DNA of 26,496 nt, from contig JBEKFZ010000059.1 in NCBI GenBank assembly GCA_050013075.1, positions 1 through 26,496 on the forward strand, read 5' to 3'. Source of the stretch: JBEKIK01 sp050013075. GTDB taxonomy: Bacteria; Planctomycetota; Planctomycetia; Pirellulales; Thermoguttaceae. The notes under the pieces were generated by a model. The model was not told the origin of the DNA and did no database searches. It saw nothing but the letters and a program-made list of their open reading frames with translations. Of the stretch, positions 1-8,053 are shown piece after piece. Each line of letters starts with the position of its first letter. Within the stretch, counting starts at the first letter, position 1. A program made the position numbers and the translations under genes.

Positions 1-77
1 TCCTTGAACGCATGGGCTCTCTCCTTGACGTCGGTTTGGTTGACACAAACCATTGTCGGGAAGAGCCTTGCGTTCAC
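1..77 (-). pseudogene. Open frame at left edge, possible ATPase remnant
   Basis: A minus-strand frame is open from a possible GTG at 75-77 to the window edge and reads NARLFPTMVCVNQTDVKERA and onward. It is in a different frame from the ATPase fragment at 97-417, which stops 20 bp before it. The ARLF segment resembles a beta strand of AAA-type ATPases, so this could be the continuation of that gene after a frameshift. It could also be an unrelated gene start. Too short to decide. Confidence 0.2.
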
Positions 78-96
78 AAATATCAATTTTTAACGG

Positions 97-417
97 CTAT
101 CTGCCAAACTTGGAACTACTGAAATTGGAATTGAGTGTGCGAAAAAACCAGTTTCTATTATCATCTTGATATATATCTACATCGTAGAAATCTTTTAATT
201 CTTCAAAACAAGATGGATACTCTGGTAATACCGAAGAAACAACAATTCCCACTTTTGGATTTGTTAACGTTGTAAGCGATACAATATCCTTTAATGCCTG
301 GCTCTTACCGGAGTTATTCGGACCAATCAAGACGGTTAATTTCCCTGGATGCAAAACCGTTCCGCTATTTAGGGTAATATCTAACAATTTATATTGGTAT
401 GTCGATGTCTTATGCAT
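97..417 (-). pseudogene. N-terminal fragment of an AAA/SMC-like ATPase
   Basis: The 106-aa product carries a clear Walker A motif, IGPNNSGKS, at residues 31-39, preceded by the beta strand KLTVL. This is typical of OLD/RecF/SMC-like ATPases that bind ATP at the N-terminus. Such proteins are normally well over 300 aa and need Walker B and signature motifs, none of which are present before the TAG stop at 97-99. It is therefore probably a truncated or frameshifted remnant; the next frame on the same strand stays open to the window edge. It lies 33 bp downstream of ligA on the same strand. Base composition is AT-richer than ligA, which fits foreign origin. A short real protein cannot be excluded. 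Confidence 0.5.
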
Positions 418-450
418 TTATTTCCCTGATATTTCCGTAATTATTTGATT

Positions 451-2463
451 TTATAATATTATTAACATCTTTTCAAAATCATTTTCTGTAATAACATTCA
501 CCTTGAGGGAATGTGCCTTCTCCAATTTACTCCCCGCGTTTTCGCCGGCTACTACGTAATCGGTTTTTTTCGATACGCTCGATGCCGCGTGGCCGCCGTT
601 TTGGGTTATTAGCTCTTCGATCTGGTCGCGGGTGTATTTTTTGAGGGTGCCGGTTACTACCAGGGTTTTGCCTTCAAGGGCACGGCGCTGGCCGCGGGCG
701 GGCGCGATGGATTTTAGGTTTACGCCTAGGGATTTCAGATCGGCGATGGTTTCCCGGCCGAATTTACTATGCAGGAACGAATAAATGCTGGCGGCGATGA
801 TCGGGCCGATCTCGTTCACCTTGCTGAGTTCCGCTTCCTTGGCCGCCATCAGGGCGTCCATTGTGCCGAAATGCTCGGCCAGCACCGACGCCACCCGGGC
901 GCCGACATGACGGATCGACAGGGCGTTTAGCAGTCGGGCCAGGCCGCGATTTTTGCTCGCCTCTATGCCTTCGAGCAGATTGTCGAGCGACTTGCGGCCC
1001 ATGCGCTCGAGATTCAATAGTTTGTCTTGTTTTTCTTCCAGCCGATACAGATCGCCGCAGTTTTTCACCAATCCATCGCTTACCAGTTGATCGACCAGCT
1101 TATCGCCCAGGCCTTCGATGTCCATGGCATTGCGGCCGGCAAAGTAGCGGATGCGTTCTTTCACCTGGGCCGGACAATTTTGGTTCGGGCAGCGGATGTA
1201 AACTCCGCCTTCGTCCTTGACCAGTTTCGTGTCACACTCGGGACACGCGGTGGGAAAAACGAACTTGCGCGGCAAGCCCTTACGAAGATGCTTTTCCACG
1301 CGGACGATGTGCGGGATGATTTTGCCCGCCTTTTCGACCACCACCACATCGCCCACGCGGACGTCCTTGCGCTCGATCTCATCGGCATTGTGCAGGCTGG
1401 CGTGGCTTACGGTTGTGCCGGCCAGTTCCACGGGCTCCAGATCGGCCACGGGCGTTATCGTGCCGGTCTTGCCCACCTGCACGCGAATTTCGTTGAGCCG
1501 CGTGGTGGCTTCGTACTTCTCGAATTTATAAGCGATCACCCAGCGCGGGCATTTCGACGTCGCTCCAAGGCGCTCGCGCTCAGCGAAACTGTTGACTTTA
1601 AGCACCAGGCCGTCGATCTCGAAATCCAACTCGTGCAGGCGCTCGATTAGTTCCTCGCAATGATCCACTGCCGCCGCGAACGATGAAAAACATTGCACCT
1701 CGGGCGTGGGCGGAATTCCGTATCCGCGCAACTCTTCGAGGAACTCCATATGCGTCCTGGCCCTAAGACCCTCGGTCAAGCCCACGCTATGGGCGAAAAA
1801 ACGCAATCGCCGCCGGGCGCAAATCCGCGGATCCAAGAGCCGAATACTGCCGGCCGTTACGTTTCGGGTATTGGCAAACGGCGGTTCGCCGTTTTTCTCC
1901 TGCTCTTCGTTTAGAGAGACCAGATCGGAGTTGGTCATGTAGATTTCGCCGCGGACTTCAAGCACCGGCGGCACTTTCTTGCCGGACAAGCGGAGCGGTA
2001 TGCCCTTGACCGTGCGGACATTGTGGGTGATGTCGTCGCCCACCCGCCCGTTGCCCCGGGTAATGCCCCGGGTCAAAAGTCCGTTTTCGTAAATCAGCGC
2101 TATGGCCACGCCGTCGATTTTCAGTTCCACGACCCACTCGATTTTTTCGCCCGGCAGGAGCTTGGCCACCCGCTCGCCGTATTTTTTCAGCTCCTCGATG
2201 CTGTAGGTGTTCTCGATGGAGAGCATGGGCACGCGATGTTCGACCTGTTGGAGCCCCTCGACCGGCCGTTCGCCGACGCGCTGCGTGGGACTATCGGGCG
2301 AAATCAATTCCGGATGCTCGGCCTCCAGCTTTTTAAGCCGCTCCATCAGACGATCGTACTGGAGATCGGAAATCTCCGGCGTCGCTTCCACGTAATACTT
2401 GCGGTCGTGGTAAGCGATTTCTTCGCGAAGCCGAGCGATTTCAGCGGCAGGACCAGCGGACAT
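451..2463 (-). CDS. ligA: NAD-dependent DNA ligase LigA
   Basis: LigA seals nicks in duplex DNA using NAD+, joining Okazaki fragments and repair patches in the cytoplasm. Numbered from an upstream TTG (2482-2484; 677 aa), the protein shows the N-terminal Ia domain with HDRKYY (26-31), the adenylation motif LKIDG with catalytic Lys122, the OB-fold, a four-Cys zinc finger (C414, C417, C432, C437), the HhH region (about 455-580) and a C-terminal BRCT domain (602-677). This is full family length and order. I prefer the ATG at 2461-2463 (670 aa) because AGAAGTAGG lies 9 nt upstream of it, inside the longer reading. It appears to be a single gene with an inverted-repeat pair just upstream. Function is near certain; only the start is open. 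Confidence 0.97.
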   Translation of the reverse strand: MSAGPAAEIARLREEIAYHDRKYYVEATPEISDLQYDRLMERLKKLEAEHPELISPDSPTQRVGERPVEGLQQVEHRVPMLSIENTYSIEELKKYGERVAKLLPGEKIEWVVELKIDGVAIALIYENGLLTRGITRGNGRVGDDITHNVRTVKGIPLRLSGKKVPPVLEVRGEIYMTNSDLVSLNEEQEKNGEPPFANTRNVTAGSIRLLDPRICARRRLRFFAHSVGLTEGLRARTHMEFLEELRGYGIPPTPEVQCFSSFAAAVDHCEELIERLHELDFEIDGLVLKVNSFAERERLGATSKCPRWVIAYKFEKYEATTRLNEIRVQVGKTGTITPVADLEPVELAGTTVSHASLHNADEIERKDVRVGDVVVVEKAGKIIPHIVRVEKHLRKGLPRKFVFPTACPECDTKLVKDEGGVYIRCPNQNCPAQVKERIRYFAGRNAMDIEGLGDKLVDQLVSDGLVKNCGDLYRLEEKQDKLLNLERMGRKSLDNLLEGIEASKNRGLARLLNALSIRHVGARVASVLAEHFGTMDALMAAKEAELSKVNEIGPIIAASIYSFLHSKFGRETIADLKSLGVNLKSIAPARGQRRALEGKTLVVTGTLKKYTRDQIEELITQNGGHAASSVSKKTDYVVAGENAGSKLEKAHSLKVNVITENDFEKMLIIL

Positions 2464-2502
2464 TGAATGATACCTACTTCTCAAAAATAACCATAAAAAT
2501 TT

Positions 2503-2624
2503 CTCGCAAAGACGCTAAGCCGCGAAGAAGCGAATAATTTTAGTTTTTTGAGTTAAGTAAAGATATATCATATCATTTTTAAAATTTAGTATTGCTATTC
2601 TTCGCGGCTTAGCGTCTTTGCGAG
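2503..2624. repeat. 27-bp perfect inverted repeat around AT-rich spacer
   Basis: The arm at 2503-2529 is the exact reverse complement of 2598-2624. The core is CGCAAAGACGCTAAGCCGCG, and a 68-bp very AT-rich spacer separates the arms. It fills the gap between ligA and the cupin gene. It resembles a MITE or a dispersed repeat of the 'GCGTCTTTGCG' type seen in many environmental genomes. No coding frame is present. Confidence 0.8.
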
Positions 2625-2637
2625 GAACATGTTCCCT

Positions 2638-3024
2638 CTATCCATCGCATCCACAGGCCGCCACACAGGGGCCGGACATGCCGCGCATGGGATGGGGGAT
2701 CAGGCAAAGGAATTTCAGCGGGCCGGGGCCGGTATTTAGGAATTGATGGACCTGGCTGGGCGGAACAAACACGGTGCTGCCCGGTTGGAGCGGATGTTCC
2801 TTATCGCCCTCGAGCACTACGCCTGTTCCCTCCAATATGAAAACTTCGTGTTCATAAGCGTGGGCGTGTTTTGGGGTATGGCCGCCGGGCGATATCTCGA
2901 ATTGCCGCATGGAAAAACTCGGCGCGCCCTGGTCCGGGCCGATCAGGCAACGCATGCGGCAATTGACGGCCCCGTCCATCTCGACCGGCGCGGCCTCGAT
3001 TTGTTCGTAGTGCATAACTCTCAT
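2638..3024 (-). CDS. Small single-domain cupin protein
   Basis: The 128-aa protein is one cupin beta barrel. Motif 1 reads GGHTPKHAHAYEHEVFILEG (47-66), with likely metal ligands H53, H55 and E60. Motif 2 reads PGSTVFVPPSQVHQFLN (81-97), with ligand H93. Such small cupins bind a metal and often act as isomerases, dioxygenases or binding proteins; the substrate cannot be told from sequence. The C-terminus carries a short Cys-rich tail (GPCVAACGCDG) that could bind metal or form disulfides. GAGG 7 nt before the ATG at 3022-3024 supports the start. It looks monocistronic, with the nrdJ 3' region upstream. Confidence 0.85.
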   Translation of the reverse strand: MRVMHYEQIEAAPVEMDGAVNCRMRCLIGPDQGAPSFSMRQFEISPGGHTPKHAHAYEHEVFILEGTGVVLEGDKEHPLQPGSTVFVPPSQVHQFLNTGPGPLKFLCLIPHPMRGMSGPCVAACGCDG

Positions 3025-3040
3025 AAGAGTCCTCGATCCA

Positions 3041-3148
3041 CGGTTTACAATTAACAGTTTTCCGCTGACGGATTACAGTAGGCATGGGACAAATGCGAAA
3101 CCGCAAGCGGTTTTTATGAAGTTTTCAGTAATCGGTTTTCAGTTTTCA
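3041..3148. repeat. Dispersed intergenic repeat, copy 1
   Basis: This contains the palindrome AAACCGC-AA-GCGGTTT (3098-3113). The 21 bp at 3095-3115 are the reverse complement of 11659-11679 near dapB. Runs of CAGTTTTCAGTTATC type flank both copies. It is a mosaic intergenic repeat with no coding signal. Confidence 0.7.
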
Positions 3149-3253
3149 GTTATCAATGGGTCAGTAAACTGACCATCCCTTTTGGTTATCAATGGGTCAG
3201 TAAACTGACAATCCCTTTTGGTTATTAATGGGTCAGTAAACTGACCATCCCTT
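3149..3253. repeat. Three 36-bp tandem repeats, each with a hairpin
   Basis: The units start at 3149, 3185 and 3221 (the last is partial). Each holds GGTCAGT-AA-ACTGACC (3159-3174, 3195-3210 with one mismatch at the end, 3231-3246). They lie just downstream of the nrdJ stop, so on the transcript they form up to three successive hairpins and could act as a transcript-end or mRNA-stability element. A hairpin with the same core lies downstream of threonine synthase (11548-11567). Confidence 0.85.
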
Positions 3254-3271
3254 ACTAATCCCTATCCTCTA

Positions 3272-6200
3272 CTACGAGCATCCCATGCTGTTGCCGCAGT
3301 TGTGGCACAGGTAGCAATTGCCGTTGCGCACGGTAATGGCGCCGCAGTTGTCGCAAGTTGGCGCATCGGTTTGAAAAGCGGCGAACTGCTCGTCGCGGGC
3401 CGAAGGGTTGGCGGCGGGTTCGGTCATGATTATTAGCGGGCTCGGCTGTGAAGCAGTCTTTTTGGACTGAGCGGCGCCGTCGCGACGCGCTGAACCGTTG
3501 CCGCCCGAGGAATTTTGCCCGTTCGATTTGCCGCGCCCTGAGCCCGAGGACCCATTTGATGAGGCATGGCTTTGGTTCTTGGACGCTCCTTGCCCGACGC
3601 TGGGCCCGCCGGCCATCATGGCGGCGGGCTTGTGCTCTTGCTCAGTATCGCCGTGTTCAACGTGCGGCGCCTCATCCGGACCGGGCGGCAGGCTCTTGTT
3701 GGCTTCTCTGTAGCCGGGCAAAAACTGGATGCCCAGCCAGCGGAAGATGTAATCCACGATGCTCTTGGCTATACGGATATCCGGGTTTTTCGTGAAACCC
3801 ATGGGCTCGAATCGGGTGTGGGAAAACTTGTTCACGTACACTTCCAGGGGCACGCCGTACTGCAAACTCATGGAAACCGCCGTGCCGAAGCAGTCCATCA
3901 ATCCGCCCACGGTGCTGCCTTCCTTGGCCATGGTGATGAACAATTCGCCCGGCCGGCCGTCGGGATACAGGCCCACGGTGATGTAGCCCTCGTGGCCTGA
4001 GACGTTAAATTTATGGGTGATCGACTGGCGCGTGTCCTGCAGGCGTTCGCGGCGCGGCGCGCCTACAAGCGGTTTTTCCAGACCCTTGTCCGACTTCGAC
4101 TTGGTCGAAAGCGGCTGCACTTCCTTTGACCCGTCGCGATAAATCGCCAAGGCCTTCAGTCCCAAGCGCCAGCCTTCGGTATAAGCGTTGGCTATGTCTT
4201 CCGGCGTGCTGTTTTTGGGCATATTCGCCGTTTTTGAAATCGCGCCCGAGATGAAGGGCTGCGCGGCGGCCATCATCTGAATGTGGGCGCGCCAGGGTAT
4301 CGATCGCTTGCCGTTGTGGGGCGGGAACGCGCAATCGAAGACCGGCAGGTGCTCGGGCTTCAATTCCGCGGCGCCCTCGATGGTGTCGTTCTTGTCGATG
4401 TGGGCCACGATGGCCTCGATTTGAGCGCCGTCGTAGCCCAGTGTTTTAAGGGCCAGCGGCACGGTTTGGTTGACGATTTTCAACATTCCGCCCCCGGCCA
4501 ATTGCTTGTATTTCACCAGTGCGATGTCCGGCTCGATGCCCGTGGTGTCGCAATCCATCATAAAGCTGATCGTGCCCGTGGGGGCAAGCACCGTGGCCTG
4601 GGCGTTGCGGAATCCCTGGCGTTTGCCGTGCGTTAGAACCGCGTCCCAAAGCGACTGGGCGGCATCGAACAGATACTTCGGGCAGGATGTGATTTCCTCG
4701 ACCTTTTCCCAGTGCATCTCCATGACGCGCAGCATGGGCTCGCGATTTTTTTCGAATTCGTCGAACGGCCCGACCGCGGCGGCCAATTCGGTGCTGGTCA
4801 GGCAGGCCGTGCCGTGCAGGATGGACGTCAAGGCCCCGCAAATACCCCGGGCTTGGTCCGATTCGTACGGCAGGCCCCAGGACATAAGCAGGCTGCCCAA
4901 GTTCGAGTAGCCCAGCCCGATGGGCCGGAAACGATGGCTGTTCGTGGCGATTCTTTTCGTGGGATAACTGGCGTGATCTACGATGATCTCCTGGGCGATA
5001 AACACGACGCGGCAGGCGGCCTTGAACCGCTCGACGTCGAAGGCCCCGTCCTCGCGCCTGAATTTCATCAGGTTTATGCTGGCCAGGTTGCAGGCCGAAT
5101 CGTCCACGAACATGTACTCGGAGCAGGGATTCGAGGCGTTGATCCGGCCGGAGTTCGGGCAGGTGTGCCAGCGATTGATGGTGGTGTCGTATTGCACGCC
5201 CGGATCGCCGCAACTCCAGGCCGATTGGGCCATTTTTTGGAACATTTCCCGGGCCGAATACGTGGGACCGGCCTTGGCGGGATCGGTTACCCAGTGCGTT
5301 GTCCAGGGCTTGTCTTCTTCCACCGCCCGCATGAATTCGTCGCTCACGCGCAGGGAAAGGTTTGCGTTCTGGAAGAGCACCGAATCGTAGGCCTCTAGGG
5401 GATCGTAGCCTTGCTCGATCAGGAGTCGGACCTTTTTTTCCTCGCGGCACTTGCACTCGATGAATTCCATCACGTCTGGATGCCAATCCTTGATGGACTG
5501 CATTTTGGCCGCCCGCCGCGTCTTGCCGCCGCTTTTGACCACCGCCGCGATCTGATCGTACACCCGCATGAACGACAGCGGTCCGGACGGCCGGCCTCCG
5601 CCGGAAAGTCTTTCGCGGTGCGATCGCAACGTCGAGATGTCTGTGCCCGTGCCCGATCCGAACTTGAACAACATCGCCTCGCTGCGGGCAAGCTCCATTA
5701 TGTCTTCCATATCATCCCGCACGCTTTGGATAAAGCAGGCCGAACCTTGCGGATATTCGTAAGGATTCTCGGGCTGAGCAATTTCCTGCCGCGCGGCGTC
5801 CCAGGCCCAATTGCACATCGCGCCTTTGATGCCGTACTGGTGATACAATCCGACGTTGAACCACACCGGCGAATTGAACGAGGCGTACTGGTGCAGGCAT
5901 AGACAGACCAGGTCGCGGTAGAAACGCTCGCCGTCGGCCTTAGAGGCGAAATAGCCGTCGGCGATGCCCCAATCGCTGATGGTGCGGCAAACGCGATGTA
6001 TCAACTGCCGAACGCCGGTCTCACGCTCCGGCGTGCCGACTTCGCCGTATAAATACTTGCTGGCCACGACATTAGTGGCCAGTTGGCTCCAAGTGGCTGG
6101 AATTTCGCAATCGAGCTGTTCGAAAAAGATCTCGCCGCCTTCGCCTTTGATTTGGGCACAGCGCCGTTCCCACTGGACGGTGGAAAACGGATCGGCAATG

Positions 6201-6322
6201 TTCTCGGGACAAAAAATCGACTTGATAGTAAGCCCGCACGGAATAGCCCGCGCGGGTTTTTGTGCGGGATGATCGGTCAATAGGGCCGAGGCGGCCAAGG
6301 TTTCGTTTTCGGGTTTATCCAT
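3272..6322 (-). CDS. nrdJ: Vitamin B12-dependent ribonucleotide reductase, class II
   Basis: NrdJ reduces ribonucleotides to deoxyribonucleotides using adenosylcobalamin to generate the thiyl radical, and needs no oxygen or small subunit. The 1016-aa protein has the catalytic barrel with SACFIQ (C196, redox Cys), the radical site NPCSE (N398, C400, E402) and C411 in DSACNLASINL as partner Cys. The phosphate-binding and specificity region lies near FGSGTGTDIS (221-230). After about residue 890 comes a low-complexity Ser/Gly/Asn/Lys linker, then a C-terminal zinc-ribbon-like tail with C990, C993, C1003, C1006, C1009 and C1015, probably the thiol-relay end. GGAAGGA 8 nt upstream supports the ATG. 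It is monocistronic, with NrdR boxes and a promoter upstream. Very secure. Confidence 0.97.
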   Translation of the reverse strand: MDKPENETLAASALLTDHPAQKPARAIPCGLTIKSIFCPENIADPFSTVQWERRCAQIKGEGGEIFFEQLDCEIPATWSQLATNVVASKYLYGEVGTPERETGVRQLIHRVCRTISDWGIADGYFASKADGERFYRDLVCLCLHQYASFNSPVWFNVGLYHQYGIKGAMCNWAWDAARQEIAQPENPYEYPQGSACFIQSVRDDMEDIMELARSEAMLFKFGSGTGTDISTLRSHRERLSGGGRPSGPLSFMRVYDQIAAVVKSGGKTRRAAKMQSIKDWHPDVMEFIECKCREEKKVRLLIEQGYDPLEAYDSVLFQNANLSLRVSDEFMRAVEEDKPWTTHWVTDPAKAGPTYSAREMFQKMAQSAWSCGDPGVQYDTTINRWHTCPNSGRINASNPCSEYMFVDDSACNLASINLMKFRREDGAFDVERFKAACRVVFIAQEIIVDHASYPTKRIATNSHRFRPIGLGYSNLGSLLMSWGLPYESDQARGICGALTSILHGTACLTSTELAAAVGPFDEFEKNREPMLRVMEMHWEKVEEITSCPKYLFDAAQSLWDAVLTHGKRQGFRNAQATVLAPTGTISFMMDCDTTGIEPDIALVKYKQLAGGGMLKIVNQTVPLALKTLGYDGAQIEAIVAHIDKNDTIEGAAELKPEHLPVFDCAFPPHNGKRSIPWRAHIQMMAAAQPFISGAISKTANMPKNSTPEDIANAYTEGWRLGLKALAIYRDGSKEVQPLSTKSKSDKGLEKPLVGAPRRERLQDTRQSITHKFNVSGHEGYITVGLYPDGRPGELFITMAKEGSTVGGLMDCFGTAVSMSLQYGVPLEVYVNKFSHTRFEPMGFTKNPDIRIAKSIVDYIFRWLGIQFLPGYREANKSLPPGPDEAPHVEHGDTEQEHKPAAMMAGGPSVGQGASKNQSHASSNGSSGSGRGKSNGQNSSGGNGSARRDGAAQSKKTASQPSPLIIMTEPAANPSARDEQFAAFQTDAPTCDNCGAITVRNGNCYLCHNCGNSMGCS

Positions 6323-6376
6323 GACTGAGATCCTTCCACGGTTAAAGTATTGGACTTCCTGCCAAACATACTGGTT

Positions 6377-6423
6377 CCCCTATATATTGTATCTTAAAAC
6401 AAATCGACCACAATATACGGGGC
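6377..6423 (-). promoter_or_regulatory. Two NrdR boxes upstream of nrdJ
   Basis: 6377-6392 reads CCCCTATATATTGTAT and 6408-6423 reads CCACAATATACGGGGC. Both match the NrdR-box consensus aCaCwAtATaTwGtgt at most positions, including the core. Their starts are 31 bp apart, about three helical turns, the tandem spacing typical of NrdR sites. NrdR is the ATP/dATP-sensing repressor of ribonucleotide reductase genes, so nrdJ is probably under its control. No nrdR gene lies in the window. Confidence 0.8.
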
Positions 6424-6432
6424 AAACCGACA

Positions 6433-6460
6433 AGTCTAACAATTTCTTAACAGCGGTCAA
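6433..6460 (-). promoter_or_regulatory. Probable sigma70-type promoter of nrdJ
   Basis: Read on the minus strand, TTGACC (6455-6460) and TAGACT (6433-6438) are separated by 16 bp. The predicted start, near 6426, falls beside the first NrdR box, as expected for a repressible promoter. It leaves a leader of about 100 nt. Confidence 0.55.
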
Positions 6461-6774
6461 TGAGAGTCTGCAAGAGTTTTCTAAGTCCAAGGCAGGCCCA
6501 GGCTTGCGACGAAATACCCCGGCTAGCACTGCTATCGCTGCCCATGAGGGTAGTTGCCCTAAGTCTCTGATTTCCAGGATGTTCGGGAATCAGGACCGGT
6601 AAAAGAAAGATGGAGCTTTCGAAGGGGATGAAAAATAGAATTTTTTACAATTTTTTGCGGCAAATCGGCAAAATGCGAGAGCTTGTAAAACAAGGTGAAT
6701 TGGAAAATCAGACAAACTGCTTGCCGTTTCGCACTGCCCACTGACCTGAGTTTTGCTAAACGAATCTGTTTATT
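6461..6774. other. Non-coding stretch upstream of nrdJ promoter
   Basis: No convincing gene or known RNA family is visible on either strand. A weak hairpin, CTGATTTCC with GGGAATCAG, lies near 6567-6594. I looked for tRNA, SRP RNA, tmRNA and a cobalamin riboswitch and saw none. Confidence 0.5.
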
Positions 6775-6901
6775 GCCCCGGAGGGGCTTTGTCGTATAGC
6801 CAGGGACGCGAGTCCCTGGTATAGGTCAAAATGACGGTTCAAGCCCTGAAAGGGCGACATTGATAGGCGCTTCCCACTTCAATGTCGCCCTTTCAGGGCT
6901 T
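6775..6901. repeat. REP-like palindrome cluster
   Basis: Three palindromes follow one another: GCCCCGGAGGGGC (6775-6787), CCAGGGACGCGAGTCCCTGG (6800-6819, flanked by TATA on both sides), and a perfect 23-bp inverted repeat (6841-6863 with 6879-6901, 15-nt loop, core GCCCTGAAAGGGCGACATT). Such elements are commonly dispersed in planctomycete-like genomes and may be REP/RAYT-type; no RAYT gene is in the window. Confidence 0.8.
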
Positions 6902-6945
6902 TTGTATTTGCGTATCCTATTTCTTTAAGTCGGTACCCGGTAGCG

Positions 6946-7075
6946 GTTATTGAGTCTCAGAAAAAGAATTTCTCATGAAAAGTCAGAGCCGGGGCGTGTC
7001 GCCCCGGTAATTCCGGGCCGACACGGCCCGGCTCTGATGGGAAAATGCGACATTCATTACCCGGACTCAATAAAC
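6946..7075. repeat. Nested inverted repeats between nrdJ region and hisN
   Basis: An outer pair, TTATTGAGTC (about 6947-6956) and GACTCAATAA (about 7064-7073), encloses a 24-bp GC-rich pair (6984-7007 with 7013-7036, core CAGAGCCGGG, few mismatches, 5-nt loop). It ends about 25 bp from the hisN stop and could also terminate transcription of hisN, which runs toward it. Confidence 0.7.
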
Positions 7076-7099
7076 TTACTGTCCGCCGCGAATTGCCTA

Positions 7100-7906
7100 C
7101 TAATTTCCCTTCACCATTTCGAGAACCTCAGAAAGAATCAAACCATTGGTGGCGATTCCCTCGCCGGTGTAGATGGTGTTCCGGCCTTGCCAATCGGTGA
7201 ATGTTCCGCCCGCTTCTTCAAGAATCGGCAACAAGGCCGCGGCGTCCCAAACGGCCATTACCGGATCGACCATCAGGTCGGCCCGTCCGGTGGCCACCAT
7301 CAGATAGCCGTAGCAATCGCCCCAGGTGCGCGTCAGTCGCGTGGCGGCCTGAAGTCGATCGTACACGGCGCGCCGGCCGGTGCGGTCGAAGGAAATTACC
7401 TCGCTGGTGACAAACAGGGCTTTGGCAAGCGGTTTTCGCTGTGAAACCCGGGCGGATTTGGGCTTATTGTGGCCGACGAAGTACCAGGCCCCTTGCCCCT
7501 TGGCCGCATACAAACATTCGTCCAAGGCCGGTATGCGGATTACGCCCAACACGCACTGGCCGCCGTATTCCAAGCCTAAAAGCGTGCCATACAGCGGCAC
7601 GCCGTGGATAAACGATTTTGTCCCGTCTATGGGATCCAATATCCAGCGATATCCGCTTGTGCCTTGCCGCTGGGCAAATTCCTCCCCAAAAATTCCATCG
7701 TCCGGAAAGGCCGAGGCAATCGCGCCGCGCAAGTATTCCTCCGCCTTATGATCGGCTATGGTGACGGGCGTATCGTCCTGCTTTAGGTTGACAACCAGAT
7801 CATCGGTGCGGAAGTATTCCAGGGTTATATTCCCGGCCTGTCGAGCGGCTGCGATGGCCAAATCCAATCGCCGGGCAATATTGTTAGCATCTGCTTGCAT
7901 GTCCAA
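7100..7906 (-). CDS. Inositol-monophosphatase-family phosphatase, HisN-like
   Basis: The 268-aa protein is a complete Mg2+-dependent, Li+-sensitive-type phosphatase. It shows the metal-site glutamates GEE (74-76), the family signature WILDPIDGTKSF (88-99) with D91 and D94, and the C-terminal signature WDAAALLPILEEAGG (220-234) with D221. The segment WGDCYGYLMVATGRADLMVD (195-214) resembles HisN histidinol-phosphate phosphatases (histidine synthesis) more than plain inositol phosphatases. Other sugar or nucleotide phosphates remain possible. The reading starts at a TTG; an ATG two codons inside is an equally good start and no strong ribosome site chooses between them. No his genes are adjacent. 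Confidence 0.85.
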   Translation of the reverse strand: MDMQADANNIARRLDLAIAAARQAGNITLEYFRTDDLVVNLKQDDTPVTIADHKAEEYLRGAIASAFPDDGIFGEEFAQRQGTSGYRWILDPIDGTKSFIHGVPLYGTLLGLEYGGQCVLGVIRIPALDECLYAAKGQGAWYFVGHNKPKSARVSQRKPLAKALFVTSEVISFDRTGRRAVYDRLQAATRLTRTWGDCYGYLMVATGRADLMVDPVMAVWDAAALLPILEEAGGTFTDWQGRNTIYTGEGIATNGLILSEVLEMVKGN

Positions 7907-8053
7907 AGCTTACTAGACGCCCGAGGGGTTTGTCCATAAGCGCGAGTAAAACAGATGCCCTTGATGGAATTTTGGGGTTGAGCGGCAACAGCGCCTCAGC
8001 GGTGTTTAAACCCCCAGTCGTACTACCCATCCCCTTAATATAGAAGATATGGC

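Noticed and set aside
1027..1650. 207-codon plus-strand frame opposite ligA
   Set aside because: Antisense shadow of ligA; composition follows the complement of ligA codons.
3149..3253. CRISPR array
   Set aside because: The 36-bp units are tandem without unique spacers and no cas genes are present.
4446..5486. 346-codon minus-strand frame overlapping nrdJ
   Set aside because: Arg/Pro/Gly-rich shadow frame of the high-GC nrdJ gene; no domain and no ribosome site. Plus-strand frames at 3566-4000, 4712-5398 and 5411-5902 are rejected for the same reason.
6323..6774. Cobalamin riboswitch upstream of nrdJ
   Set aside because: A CCACTG-like string near 6737 is on the wrong strand and no B12-box or kissing-loop structure is visible; NrdR boxes explain the regulation better.
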